The notes beneath the pieces were generated by a model. That model was not told the origin of the DNA and searched no databases. It saw only the letters and a program-made list of their open reading frames with translations. A stretch of DNA of 9,771 nucleotides from Candidatus Saccharicenans sp. (GTDB lineage Bacteria; Acidobacteriota; Aminicenantia; Aminicenantales; Saccharicenantaceae): NCBI GenBank assembly GCA_024653405.1, contig JANLGB010000080.1, positions 1-9,771 of the forward strand, in the 5' to 3' direction. Of the stretch, positions 1-5,793 are shown in pieces. The stretch's first letter is position 1. Every line of letters starts with the position of its first letter. The position numbers and the translations under genes were made by a program.

Positions 1-48
1 CCCGATATCGAGTCCAACCACACTCTTTTCCTTGGCTAAACCCAACAT
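1..48 (-). CDS. pilM: PilM-like type IV pilus assembly ATPase, N-terminal fragment
   Basis: Only the first 16 codons are in the window (ATG at 46-48, reading off the left edge): MLGLAKEKSVVGLDIG. This matches the usual opening of PilM, a short charged stretch then V-V-G-L-D-I-G, the first phosphate-binding strand of the actin/FtsA-like ATPase fold. PilM is the cytoplasmic protein that binds PilN at the inner membrane in type IV pilus assembly. The start lies 10 bases after the coaD stop on the same strand, with a GGCGG-like ribosome site in between, so the two are probably co-transcribed. Other actin-like ATPases (FtsA, MreB/Hsp70 relatives) share the GLDIG motif, so the name rests on a short match. 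Confidence 0.62.
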   Translation of the reverse strand, partial: MLGLAKEKSVVGLDIG

Positions 49-58
49 TTTTACCGCC

Positions 59-571
59 TTATTTATTGAGATTCATAAATTTATTCTTAAGGGCCTCTTC
101 CACCACCGGTGGAACCAGGTCCCTGACGCAGCCTCCCAGCTGGAAGACTTCCTTGACCAGGTTGGAGCTGAGGAAAGAATACTTCAGGCTGGGCATCATG
201 AACAGGGTCTCGATTTCACTCCACTGCTTGCGGTTCATCAGGGCCATCTGGAATTCGTACTCGAAGTCGGAAATGGCCCGCAGGCCGCGGATTACGGCAT
301 CAGCCTGGTTCTGGCGGGCAAACTCCACCAGCAGGCCGCTGAAGGTTTTGACCTCGACCGCGCTGTCGCCGGCAAAGGTCTTTCTTATCAGTTCCACCCG
401 TTCCTCCGCAGAAAAGAGGGGCTGTTTCTTGGGATTATCCAGCACGCCCACAATAATTTTGTCGAAAATCTTCTTCCCCCTTTGAATAATATCAACATGT
501 CCGTTGGTAATAGGGTCGAAAGACCCAGGATAGATAGCCTTCTTCCCACTCTGCAATTCGGTTCCTTGCAT
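59..571 (-). CDS. coaD: Phosphopantetheine adenylyltransferase (CoaD)
   Basis: CoaD transfers AMP from ATP to 4'-phosphopantetheine to make dephospho-CoA, the next-to-last step of coenzyme A synthesis, in the cytoplasm. The protein is full length (170 aa; the family is about 160-165). Visible hallmarks: AIYPGSFDPITNGH at residues 12-25, containing the T/HxGH nucleotidyltransferase motif (TNGH, 22-25); RGLRAISDFEYE (95-106), which binds substrate and drives hexamer packing; and YSFLSSNLVKEV (131-142), the family's ISSS-type ATP loop. The ATG at 569-571 has no ribosome site. A TTG at 554-556, five codons in, is preceded six bases upstream by AAGGA and would give a 165-aa protein starting MQSGKKAIYPG, closer to the family norm, so it is a serious alternative start. 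A promoter-like pair lies just upstream, and the pilM-like gene follows after 10 bases. Confidence 0.96.
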   Translation of the reverse strand: MQGTELQSGKKAIYPGSFDPITNGHVDIIQRGKKIFDKIIVGVLDNPKKQPLFSAEERVELIRKTFAGDSAVEVKTFSGLLVEFARQNQADAVIRGLRAISDFEYEFQMALMNRKQWSEIETLFMMPSLKYSFLSSNLVKEVFQLGGCVRDLVPPVVEEALKNKFMNLNK

Positions 572-583
572 TCTAGCTTATCA

Positions 584-610
584 ATTATCAAAAAAATATC
601 TCCCTGTCAA
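584..610 (-). promoter_or_regulatory. Candidate coaD promoter
   Basis: On the minus strand, a perfect -35 box TTGACA (605-610) is followed after 15 bases by GATAAT (584-589), five of six matches to the -10 consensus. The spacing is shorter than the usual 16-18. The predicted transcript would start near 577, only about six bases before the coaD ATG but about 20 before the TTG alternative start that has a ribosome site. Confidence 0.42.
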
Positions 611-640
611 ATAATTTTTTCACACAGTTAGTCTGGCCCT

Positions 641-732
641 GATTACCTCTGCCTTTAAGCATAACCCGACCGGTTTGCCGGTCAATCACCGCTTCTGGCT
701 AATCCAGAGGTGATTTTTAACCGGCCCTTTTT
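641..732 (+). promoter_or_regulatory. Competing hairpins upstream of the methyltransferase gene (possible attenuator)
   Basis: Three mutually exclusive pairings can be read on the plus strand. (A) GACCGG-TTTG-CCGGTC at 668-683. (B) A long imperfect stem: GCCGGT (677-682) with ACCGGC (720-725), AATCACC (684-690) with GGTGATT (709-715), and CTGG (695-698) with CCAG (704-707), closed by loop CTAAT and followed by CC and five Ts (728-732), like an intrinsic terminator. (C) ACCTCTG (645-651) with CAGAGGT (705-711), extendable through 641-644 with 712-715 using two wobble pairs. A blocks the outer stem of B and C blocks its inner stem, which is the topology of transcription attenuators. No plus-strand gene lies upstream for B to terminate. 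Function is inferred only; no known riboswitch family is recognised. Confidence 0.35.
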
Positions 733-780
733 AATCTCCAGGGGTGAGATTGTTCTCTGGCTGTTCAGGCCGTTTTGCGG

Positions 781-786
781 TAAAAT
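781..786 (+). promoter_or_regulatory. -10-like box just before the methyltransferase gene
   Basis: TAAAAT (five of six matches to the -10 consensus) ends nine bases before the ATG at 796. No good -35 is seen at 16-18 bases; the best is CTGGCT at 757-762, three matches. If used, the transcript would be almost leaderless. The ATG has only GGCGGG directly against it, which is too close to act as a normal ribosome site. Confidence 0.22.
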
Positions 787-795
787 TTTGGCGGG

Positions 796-1527
796 ATGAT
801 TTTCAGGCGATTTCTGGTGTTGGCCGTTCTGGTGTTGGCCTGTCTTCCCGGGCTTCGGGGACAGGACCAGAAGCAGGAATCATTTTTCCAGAAGAAAAGA
901 GAGCAGATGGTCAGATACCAGATCAGGGCTCGCGGCCTCAAGGATGAATCCTTGCTCCAGGCCCTGCTGGCTGTGCCCCGGCATCTTTTCGTGCCGGAGG
1001 CCTACCGAGGCGAGGCTTATGAGGATTATCCTCTGCCGATTGGCGAAGGTCAGACCATTTCTCAGCCCTACATCGTGGCCCTGATGACGGCAGCGGCCGA
1101 GATAAAACCCGGGGATAAGGTACTGGAAATAGGTACCGGCTCGGGCTACCAGGCCGCCGTTCTGAGCCGACTGACCGACCAGGTCTTCTCGGTTGAAATA
1201 AGAGAAACCCTGGCTACCAGGGCGGCCCGACTGCTGGAATCGCTCGATTTCAAGAACATCAGAGTCCGCTGGGCTGATGGTTATTTTGGCTGGCCGGAAG
1301 AGGCTCCTTTTGATGCCATCCTGGTGACCTGCGCCGCCAACCATATCCCACCTCCTCTTTTTCAGCAGTTAAGAGAAGGCGGACGCCTGGTAATCCCGGT
1401 CGGCAGCACCGTCTTCTTCCAGACTTTAACCCTGGTCAGGAAGACCGGAGGGCAGCCGGTCATCAAGCAGTTACTGGATGTGCGATTTGTCCCGATGGTG
1501 GGCGAGATAGAAAAAAATAAAAGATGA
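796..1527 (+). CDS. pcm: Protein-L-isoaspartate O-methyltransferase with export signal
   Basis: PIMT uses S-adenosylmethionine to methylate isoaspartyl residues in damaged proteins, starting their repair. The catalytic core is intact: RARGL at 44-48, the [15 protein letters not shown] segment (83-97), the SAM-binding motif [12 protein letters not shown] (110-121), the acidic end of strand 2 (VEI, 133-135), [11 protein letters not shown] (171-181), the [12 protein letters not shown] strand (192-203) and the C-terminal RFVPMVG (230-236). At 243 aa it is about 30 residues longer than typical cytosolic forms. The extra N-terminus is [16 protein letters not shown]: two arginines, a hydrophobic run, then V-L-A-Cys16, which fits the lipoprotein signal pattern; otherwise cleavage could fall near Gly22. 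An in-frame stop at 781-783 rules out a longer protein. A cytosolic-type start at Met38 (907-909) is possible but would leave a clean signal peptide translated for no reason. The last 57 bases overlap the convergent gene. Confidence 0.93.
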   Translation: MIFRRFLVLAVLVLACLPGLRGQDQKQESFFQKKREQMVRYQIRARGLKDESLLQALLAVPRHLFVPEAYRGEAYEDYPLPIGEGQTISQPYIVALMTAAAEIKPGDKVLEIGTGSGYQAAVLSRLTDQVFSVEIRETLATRAARLLESLDFKNIRVRWADGYFGWPEEAPFDAILVTCAANHIPPPLFQQLREGGRLVIPVGSTVFFQTLTLVRKTGGQPVIKQLLDVRFVPMVGEIEKNKR

Positions 1528-3912
1528 AAGATAGAAAACAACTGCCAACCAGAACACTGACCTGTAACCCCAGAGTTCAGCCTGGACCAGACTCCAGACT
1601 GAGGCCAACAAGCTGAAAAAGGCATTGGCCGCAAAACCAAATGGCACAATTAGCGTGGTCCTGGACTGGAAGTAATTGAGACCGGCGGGGAAGGGAAGAC
1701 CCAGGCAGAAACCCAGCGGGAAGATCAGCCCGAAGCTCAGTAAAAGCCGACCCATAAGTCCGGCCCGCAGGAAAAGTCCGCTGGCCAGGGAGATGGCCCC
1801 AATTTCCAGCCCGATGGCCAGGCAGCAAAGCAGCGGCCAGAACACCAACCCGGACTGGCCGATTCTTTTGCGCAGGGATGCCAGGCTGAGGCTACCGGCA
1901 CCAGAAGCTCCCAGGAGAAAAAAGAGAACAGCGCTCAGGGAATAAGTGGGGTGTCCCAGTAGCAGGATGAATTTATGAAAGAGGGTGATTTCCACCAGCA
2001 TGTAGCCCGCTCCCAGGCTGGAAAAATAGCCAAAAATAAGAGATTTCCCGGGTAGGGCTGAAAGCTGGCGCCGCCCGACCCTTAGCAGGGGCAGGATTAT
2101 AAGAAACAGGCCAATTAGTAGCGACTGGACCAGGAGAAAAACCAGCAGATATTTGCTCAGAAAAAGCGGGTAGATTTTCTGGCCGAACAGCCGGTTGATT
2201 TCGGCCCACCGGGACCATTTCAGGAAATCACCGAAGAAAGGCCGGTTGTCACTGGGCGGCCTGAGGTCAAAAAGATAATTATCATATAGAGCCGGCCGTT
2301 TTTCTGGCTGGAACAGGGTTCTGACCAGTTCTTCCCAGCTGGAATCATCAGTCTGAATGACCGCCGACCGGTCGCTCCCGGCTTCCCGGCCTGGAACCAG
2401 GAGGTCATAAAATCGCCCGGAAGCCAGGGTCTGCCAGCGCCTGATTTCTTCCTCGGAAAACTCTTGTTTTTTTATGAAGAAAGTAATCGTTTCTATGGTT
2501 CTTAGAATTAAGAGATGCCTGGCCGGGTTTAAACCCCGCCTTTCCAGTGTTTCTATCCAGAGGGCCAGGAATCGAAGTTCCTGGCGCGGCGGAGGAAGAA
2601 AATAAAAAAGAGCCACGGCCAGGCCGTCGGGGCTGAGCAAATCCAGCACCGTCTCGGCAGCTTCGACTGTATGCAGGTAATCCTCACCCGGCCCATAAAA
2701 ACCGGTGCTGAAGCTCCCGGGCAGGTCGGGCAGCGAGTAAACCACAAGGTCGAATCTGCGGCCCCTCTTCTTTTCCCGGCTCAAGCCGGACCGGGCTTCG
2801 ATGGTGCTGAAATTAACCACGGTTGAAGCCGCTATGGAATCAACCAAGTCCTGCCGCTCTTCATGTATTTTGCGGAGCAGGTGGCTTTCTTCAAAAACCG
2901 TCACGGCCGAGGGAGCAGCCCGCAGGCTCAGCCACAGTTCGAGGTCACCCCCGGGTTTCAGGAGAAGGATCTGGCCTCCCCGGGCGGATTCAAAGGCGGG
3001 GCTGAGTGGAAGGTAATCCAGAAAATCAAGTTCCCCGGGCCGACCGGAATATTCGGTCAGGGCGTAGATTCTTTCCGCTTCGAGCGACAATCCCCTCTGG
3101 TGAGGAAGTTGTCCGGAGAATCGCAGACTCAAGCCGGGAGCATAACGGACGGCTGGCGATTCGAACAGATCCAGGCGCAGCTTTTCGTCCCACATGGTCT
3201 TGATAACAGCGGCCTCTTTCTGTTTCAAGTAAAAGGGCAGTGGCTTGTATTCAGAGATCCGGAAGGAAAGCCAGTCTCCGGGAAGAAAAGCTAGTGTCAG
3301 TAGCAACCCGCTTACCAGGATTATAGCCACTTTTAAGGTTCGCCTGCATTCAGACCAGCGGACAAATAACCACCCGGCAACGAGGGCCAGGCCGACCAGC
3401 AGGCGCACCGCCCCCCGGTCGCCGGCCAGGTGGAAACTCAGTCCGGAGAAAATTATTCCGGCTGCGGCTCCAACCAGGTCGGCAAAGTAAACCTGGTGGA
3501 CGACTCCGGCCAGCCTGGTCAGAGCCAGGGAAATGATCAGTCCCCCCAGCAGGAAGGGCAGGCTGAGAATCAGGAAATGGAGAGGCATAACAGCCAGTTT
3601 TTTCTGGTTCCAGAGAAGCTCCACCGGGTTGAAAGACAGCCTGTTGACCAGGAAGAAGCTTAAAAGAATGAACAGACCGAGAGCCAGGGCCAGGCTGGAC
3701 AGTAAGTAGTCGCGCTCAAGGTAATTTTTGAGGCTGGCTGAAAACAGGAAGATGGCCCCGGCCCCAAAACCGAGAAAAGCGATACTGACCACCAGGAAAG
3801 CGTAGTGGTAACCCTGGGTTATGGAAAAATATCTGGTCAGTATCAGTTCCAGAGCCAGGATAGTGGCCGAGACTAGGGAAATGCCTGTCAGGAGTCTTGA
3901 TTTTTCCGGCAT
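1471..3912 (-). CDS. Polytopic membrane protein with spermidine-synthase-like domain
   Basis: An 813-aa protein in three parts. Residues 8-210 hold about seven hydrophobic segments, including the family signatures [11 protein letters not shown] (20-30) and [11 protein letters not shown] (142-152). Residues about 215-565 form a soluble Rossmann-type domain like spermidine synthase/methyltransferase: [14 protein letters not shown] (315-328) sits where the SAM-binding glycine loop should be, with Glu341 after strand 2 and [10 protein letters not shown] (387-396). The domain ends in [12 protein letters not shown] (549-560), a hallmark of this membrane-bound spermine-synthase-like family. Residues about 580-803 hold roughly six more membrane segments with [18 protein letters not shown] (641-658) and [11 protein letters not shown] (738-748). 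The glycine loop is degenerate and the catalytic aspartate of true spermidine synthases is not evident, so polyamine synthesis is doubtful; substrate unknown. The ATG at 3910-3912 is forced by an upstream in-frame stop. No good ribosome site is visible. Confidence 0.85.
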   Translation of the reverse strand: MPEKSRLLTGISLVSATILALELILTRYFSITQGYHYAFLVVSIAFLGFGAGAIFLFSASLKNYLERDYLLSSLALALGLFILLSFFLVNRLSFNPVELLWNQKKLAVMPLHFLILSLPFLLGGLIISLALTRLAGVVHQVYFADLVGAAAGIIFSGLSFHLAGDRGAVRLLVGLALVAGWLFVRWSECRRTLKVAIILVSGLLLTLAFLPGDWLSFRISEYKPLPFYLKQKEAAVIKTMWDEKLRLDLFESPAVRYAPGLSLRFSGQLPHQRGLSLEAERIYALTEYSGRPGELDFLDYLPLSPAFESARGGQILLLKPGGDLELWLSLRAAPSAVTVFEESHLLRKIHEERQDLVDSIAASTVVNFSTIEARSGLSREKKRGRRFDLVVYSLPDLPGSFSTGFYGPGEDYLHTVEAAETVLDLLSPDGLAVALFYFLPPPRQELRFLALWIETLERRGLNPARHLLILRTIETITFFIKKQEFSEEEIRRWQTLASGRFYDLLVPGREAGSDRSAVIQTDDSSWEELVRTLFQPEKRPALYDNYLFDLRPPSDNRPFFGDFLKWSRWAEINRLFGQKIYPLFLSKYLLVFLLVQSLLIGLFLIILPLLRVGRRQLSALPGKSLIFGYFSSLGAGYMLVEITLFHKFILLLGHPTYSLSAVLFFLLGASGAGSLSLASLRKRIGQSGLVFWPLLCCLAIGLEIGAISLASGLFLRAGLMGRLLLSFGLIFPLGFCLGLPFPAGLNYFQSRTTLIVPFGFAANAFFSLLASVWSLVQAELWGYRSVFWLAVVFYLSSFIFFYLAHHRDKSHIQ

Positions 3913-3924
3913 CGGGTCATTTCA

Positions 3925-3953
3925 AGATTAAGACATTCACTAAGCATAGTCAA
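3925..3953 (-). promoter_or_regulatory. Candidate promoter of the 813-aa membrane protein gene
   Basis: On the minus strand TTGACT (3948-3953, five of six) is followed after exactly 17 bases by TAATCT (3925-3930, three of six). The predicted start of transcription is around 3918, leaving only about six bases before the ATG. Confidence 0.4.
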
Positions 3954-3956
3954 TCA

Positions 3957-3972
3957 GGCTCGGGACCGAGCC
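3957..3972. repeat. 16-base inverted repeat between divergent promoters
   Basis: GGCTCGG-GA-CCGAGCC, two perfect 7-base arms around a 2-base centre. It sits directly upstream of the -35 box of the membrane protein gene and about 90 bases upstream of the phosphohexomutase start. This position suits a protein-binding site controlling one or both genes, but no known operator is recognised. Confidence 0.45.
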
Positions 3973-4004
3973 CGCAGCTTGGTTGGATTGAAAATTGAAA
4001 TAAG

Positions 4005-4041
4005 TTGTTTATTGTGTTAATTTCATCTTATATATTATATA
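4005..4041 (+). promoter_or_regulatory. AT-rich candidate promoter of the phosphohexomutase-ftsB operon
   Basis: An AT-rich run before the gene contains several overlapping hexamers: TTGTTT (4005-4010) and TTGTGT (4012-4017) as -35 candidates, and TATATT (4031-4036, five of six) and TATATA (4036-4041) as -10 candidates. The pair TTGTGT with TATATA has 18-base spacing. Which pair is used cannot be told. The same AT-rich run could equally ease opening for the divergent gene. Confidence 0.35.
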
Positions 4042-4061
4042 TAAGGTAAAAAAGCAGGCTG

Positions 4062-5459
4062 ATGATCAGGTTCGGCACTTCTGGCTGGCGCGCGGTGATG
4101 GGAGAAGAATTCACCTTCTCCAACGTCCGACGGGTGGTCCAGGCCATTGCTAATTATCTCAGGCAGCAATATCCCGACCAGGAGCTGTCATTGGTTATCG
4201 GATATGATACCCGCTTCCTGTCGGAAAGATTTGCCGAGGAAGCAGCAGCCCTGCTTTCCAGAAATAGAATCCAGGTTTACCTGGCTGACCGGGATTGCCC
4301 TTCCCAGGCCCTGGCCTACCAGATAATCATCGGCCGGCACTCGGGCGGTATTAATTTCACCGCCTCCTTCAACCCGCCAGAATTTAACGGCCTGAAATTT
4401 AACGTGGCCAGCGGCGCCACGGCCCTGCCGGAAGTAACCACCCAGATTGAACAAGAAGTGGAAAAAGTGACCCCCGACCTGGTGGCCCCACACTACTACC
4501 CCGACCGGGCCTTTATCCACCGGATTGACTTGCAGAATGACTACCTGGAATTTCTGCAGAAGAAAATAGATTTTGCAGCTATCAGGAAAGCCGAAATTAA
4601 AATCGGTATTGACCTGCTGTTCGGAACCAGCCGGGAATACCTGGATGAAATCCTGGAAGAGAATAACATTCCGATTGAAGTTATTCATGGTTACATCGAT
4701 CCCTATTTCGGCGGGATTTCTCCTTCCTGCACCGAGAGCAACCTGGCAGAGCTCCGGGAACTGGTTAGGGAAAGAAATTGCGCCTTGGGACTGGCCACCG
4801 ATGCCGACGGCGACCGCTTCGGGCTGGTGAACGAAAAGGGCCAGGTGGTCATCCCCAATTACGTCCTGGCTCTGATACTGGAATACCTGCTGGCGGTTAA
4901 GGGCTGGCGGGGAGGCGTAGCCAGGTCGGTCACCACCACCCACCTGATCGACCGGATTGCCCGCCATTATGACGTTCCGCTTTACCGCACGCCGGTGGGC
5001 TTCAAGTACATGGCTGACCTCTTTCTCCAAAACAAAATCATCTTTGGTGGAGAGGAGAGCGCCTGCCTGGCCGTTAAGGACCACCTGCCGGAGAAAGACG
5101 GGATCTTTGCCGGCCTGCTGGTGGCGGAAATGGTGGCCGTCTGCGGCCTGAGCTTGTCGCAACTGCTGCAACAACTTTTTAAGAAATACGGGCTGATGGT
5201 CGGGACCAAGGAGAATATTAAACTGACGCCGGAAAAAGCTCGGAAGCTGCAGGAACTGATCAAGAATCCGCCCGACCGGTTGGGCAAAAGACTGGTACAA
5301 TCGGTAGAGACCATAGATGGCCTGAAGCTGGACTTCGACGGCGACCGCTGGTTGATTCTCAGGTTTTCTGGAACCGAGCCCCTGATCCGCTGTTACGCCG
5401 AGGCCGAGAGCGAGAAAGAAGCCCGGGCTCTGCTCCGGGCCGGGCTGGAGCTTCTGTGA
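4062..5459 (+). CDS. Phosphoglucomutase/phosphomannomutase family protein
   Basis: A 465-aa alpha-D-phosphohexomutase, which moves phosphate between C6 and C1 of a hexose phosphate through a phosphoserine intermediate, supplying precursors for envelope polysaccharides. All four family landmarks are visible. The active-site serine loop is TASFNPPEFNGLKF (100-113, Ser102). The metal-binding loop is DADGDR (247-252; Asp247, 249 and 251). The sugar-binding loop is GGEESA (329-334). The phosphate-binding loop is RFSGTEPLIR (434-443). The N-terminal IRFGTSGWR (2-10) is also typical. Oddly, the serine loop has Phe103 where the family almost always has histidine (TASHNP). Glucose versus mannose preference cannot be read from the sequence; the loops do not look like GlmM. 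The ATG at 4062 follows an in-frame stop at 4047-4049, with a weak CAGG ribosome site. It overlaps the next gene by 4 bases. Confidence 0.92.
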   Translation: MIRFGTSGWRAVMGEEFTFSNVRRVVQAIANYLRQQYPDQELSLVIGYDTRFLSERFAEEAAALLSRNRIQVYLADRDCPSQALAYQIIIGRHSGGINFTASFNPPEFNGLKFNVASGATALPEVTTQIEQEVEKVTPDLVAPHYYPDRAFIHRIDLQNDYLEFLQKKIDFAAIRKAEIKIGIDLLFGTSREYLDEILEENNIPIEVIHGYIDPYFGGISPSCTESNLAELRELVRERNCALGLATDADGDRFGLVNEKGQVVIPNYVLALILEYLLAVKGWRGGVARSVTTTHLIDRIARHYDVPLYRTPVGFKYMADLFLQNKIIFGGEESACLAVKDHLPEKDGIFAGLLVAEMVAVCGLSLSQLLQQLFKKYGLMVGTKENIKLTPEKARKLQELIKNPPDRLGKRLVQSVETIDGLKLDFDGDRWLILRFSGTEPLIRCYAEAESEKEARALLRAGLELL

Positions 5460-5770
5460 GGGCCAAAACCAGGACAGACCAACAGCTTTCCACCCGTAAA
5501 AAGTTTCTGTACCTGCTTCTAGCCGTCTTTTTGCTGGCTACCCTGGTCACCACTTTTTTTGGCAAGAAGGGTTTTCTGGACATCCAGAAATCTAAAAAAA
5601 GATACCAGGAGCTCCAGGTCCAGGTGGAGCAATTGACAGCCCAGAAGGAAAAACTGGAAGCCGAAATCAGGGAGCTGGAGAGCAATCCGGCTGCCCTGGA
5701 AAAAGAAGCCCGGGAAAAGCTGTGGTTGATGAAACCGGAGGAAAAAGTCATCGTCAGGGAGAAGAAATAA
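5456..5770 (+). CDS. ftsB: FtsB/DivIC-type septum formation protein
   Basis: A 104-aa single-pass inner-membrane protein of the FtsB/DivIC family, which with FtsL and FtsQ (DivIB) links division-site assembly to septal wall synthesis. Layout: basic cytoplasmic N-terminus (1-16), one membrane helix (about 17-35), a periplasmic coiled coil (about 44-76, rich in Gln, Glu, Lys and Leu at heptad spacing), then the family's C-terminal block AREKLWLMKPEEKVIV (85-100). Size and order are exactly those of FtsB. The start is GTG at 5456-5458, overlapping the phosphohexomutase stop (GTGA), with GGAG about six bases upstream inside the previous gene, so the two are translationally coupled. FtsB is often found beside enolase; here its partner is a phosphohexomutase. 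It ends 23 bases before the convergent sppA stop. Confidence 0.85.
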   Translation: MRAKTRTDQQLSTRKKFLYLLLAVFLLATLVTTFFGKKGFLDIQKSKKRYQELQVQVEQLTAQKEKLEAEIRELESNPAALEKEAREKLWLMKPEEKVIVREKK

Positions 5771-5793
5771 TAGATTCTCCGGCTGGTCGAATT

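Noticed and set aside
32..631. A 199-codon plus-strand frame over coaD
   Set aside because: It is antisense to an intact CoaD with all motifs; its translation has no family features.
744..947. A short plus-strand frame starting before the methyltransferase gene
   Set aside because: It overlaps the real gene in another frame and has no ribosome site or recognisable sequence.
4188..5300. A 370-codon open frame antisense to the phosphohexomutase gene
   Set aside because: It is a shadow of a clearly conserved gene, has no recognisable domains, and reflects codon bias in the sense strand leaving few stops.
5771..5793. Possible terminator between ftsB and sppA
   Set aside because: The 23-base gap has only a 4-pair stem potential and no T run, so no terminator can be supported.
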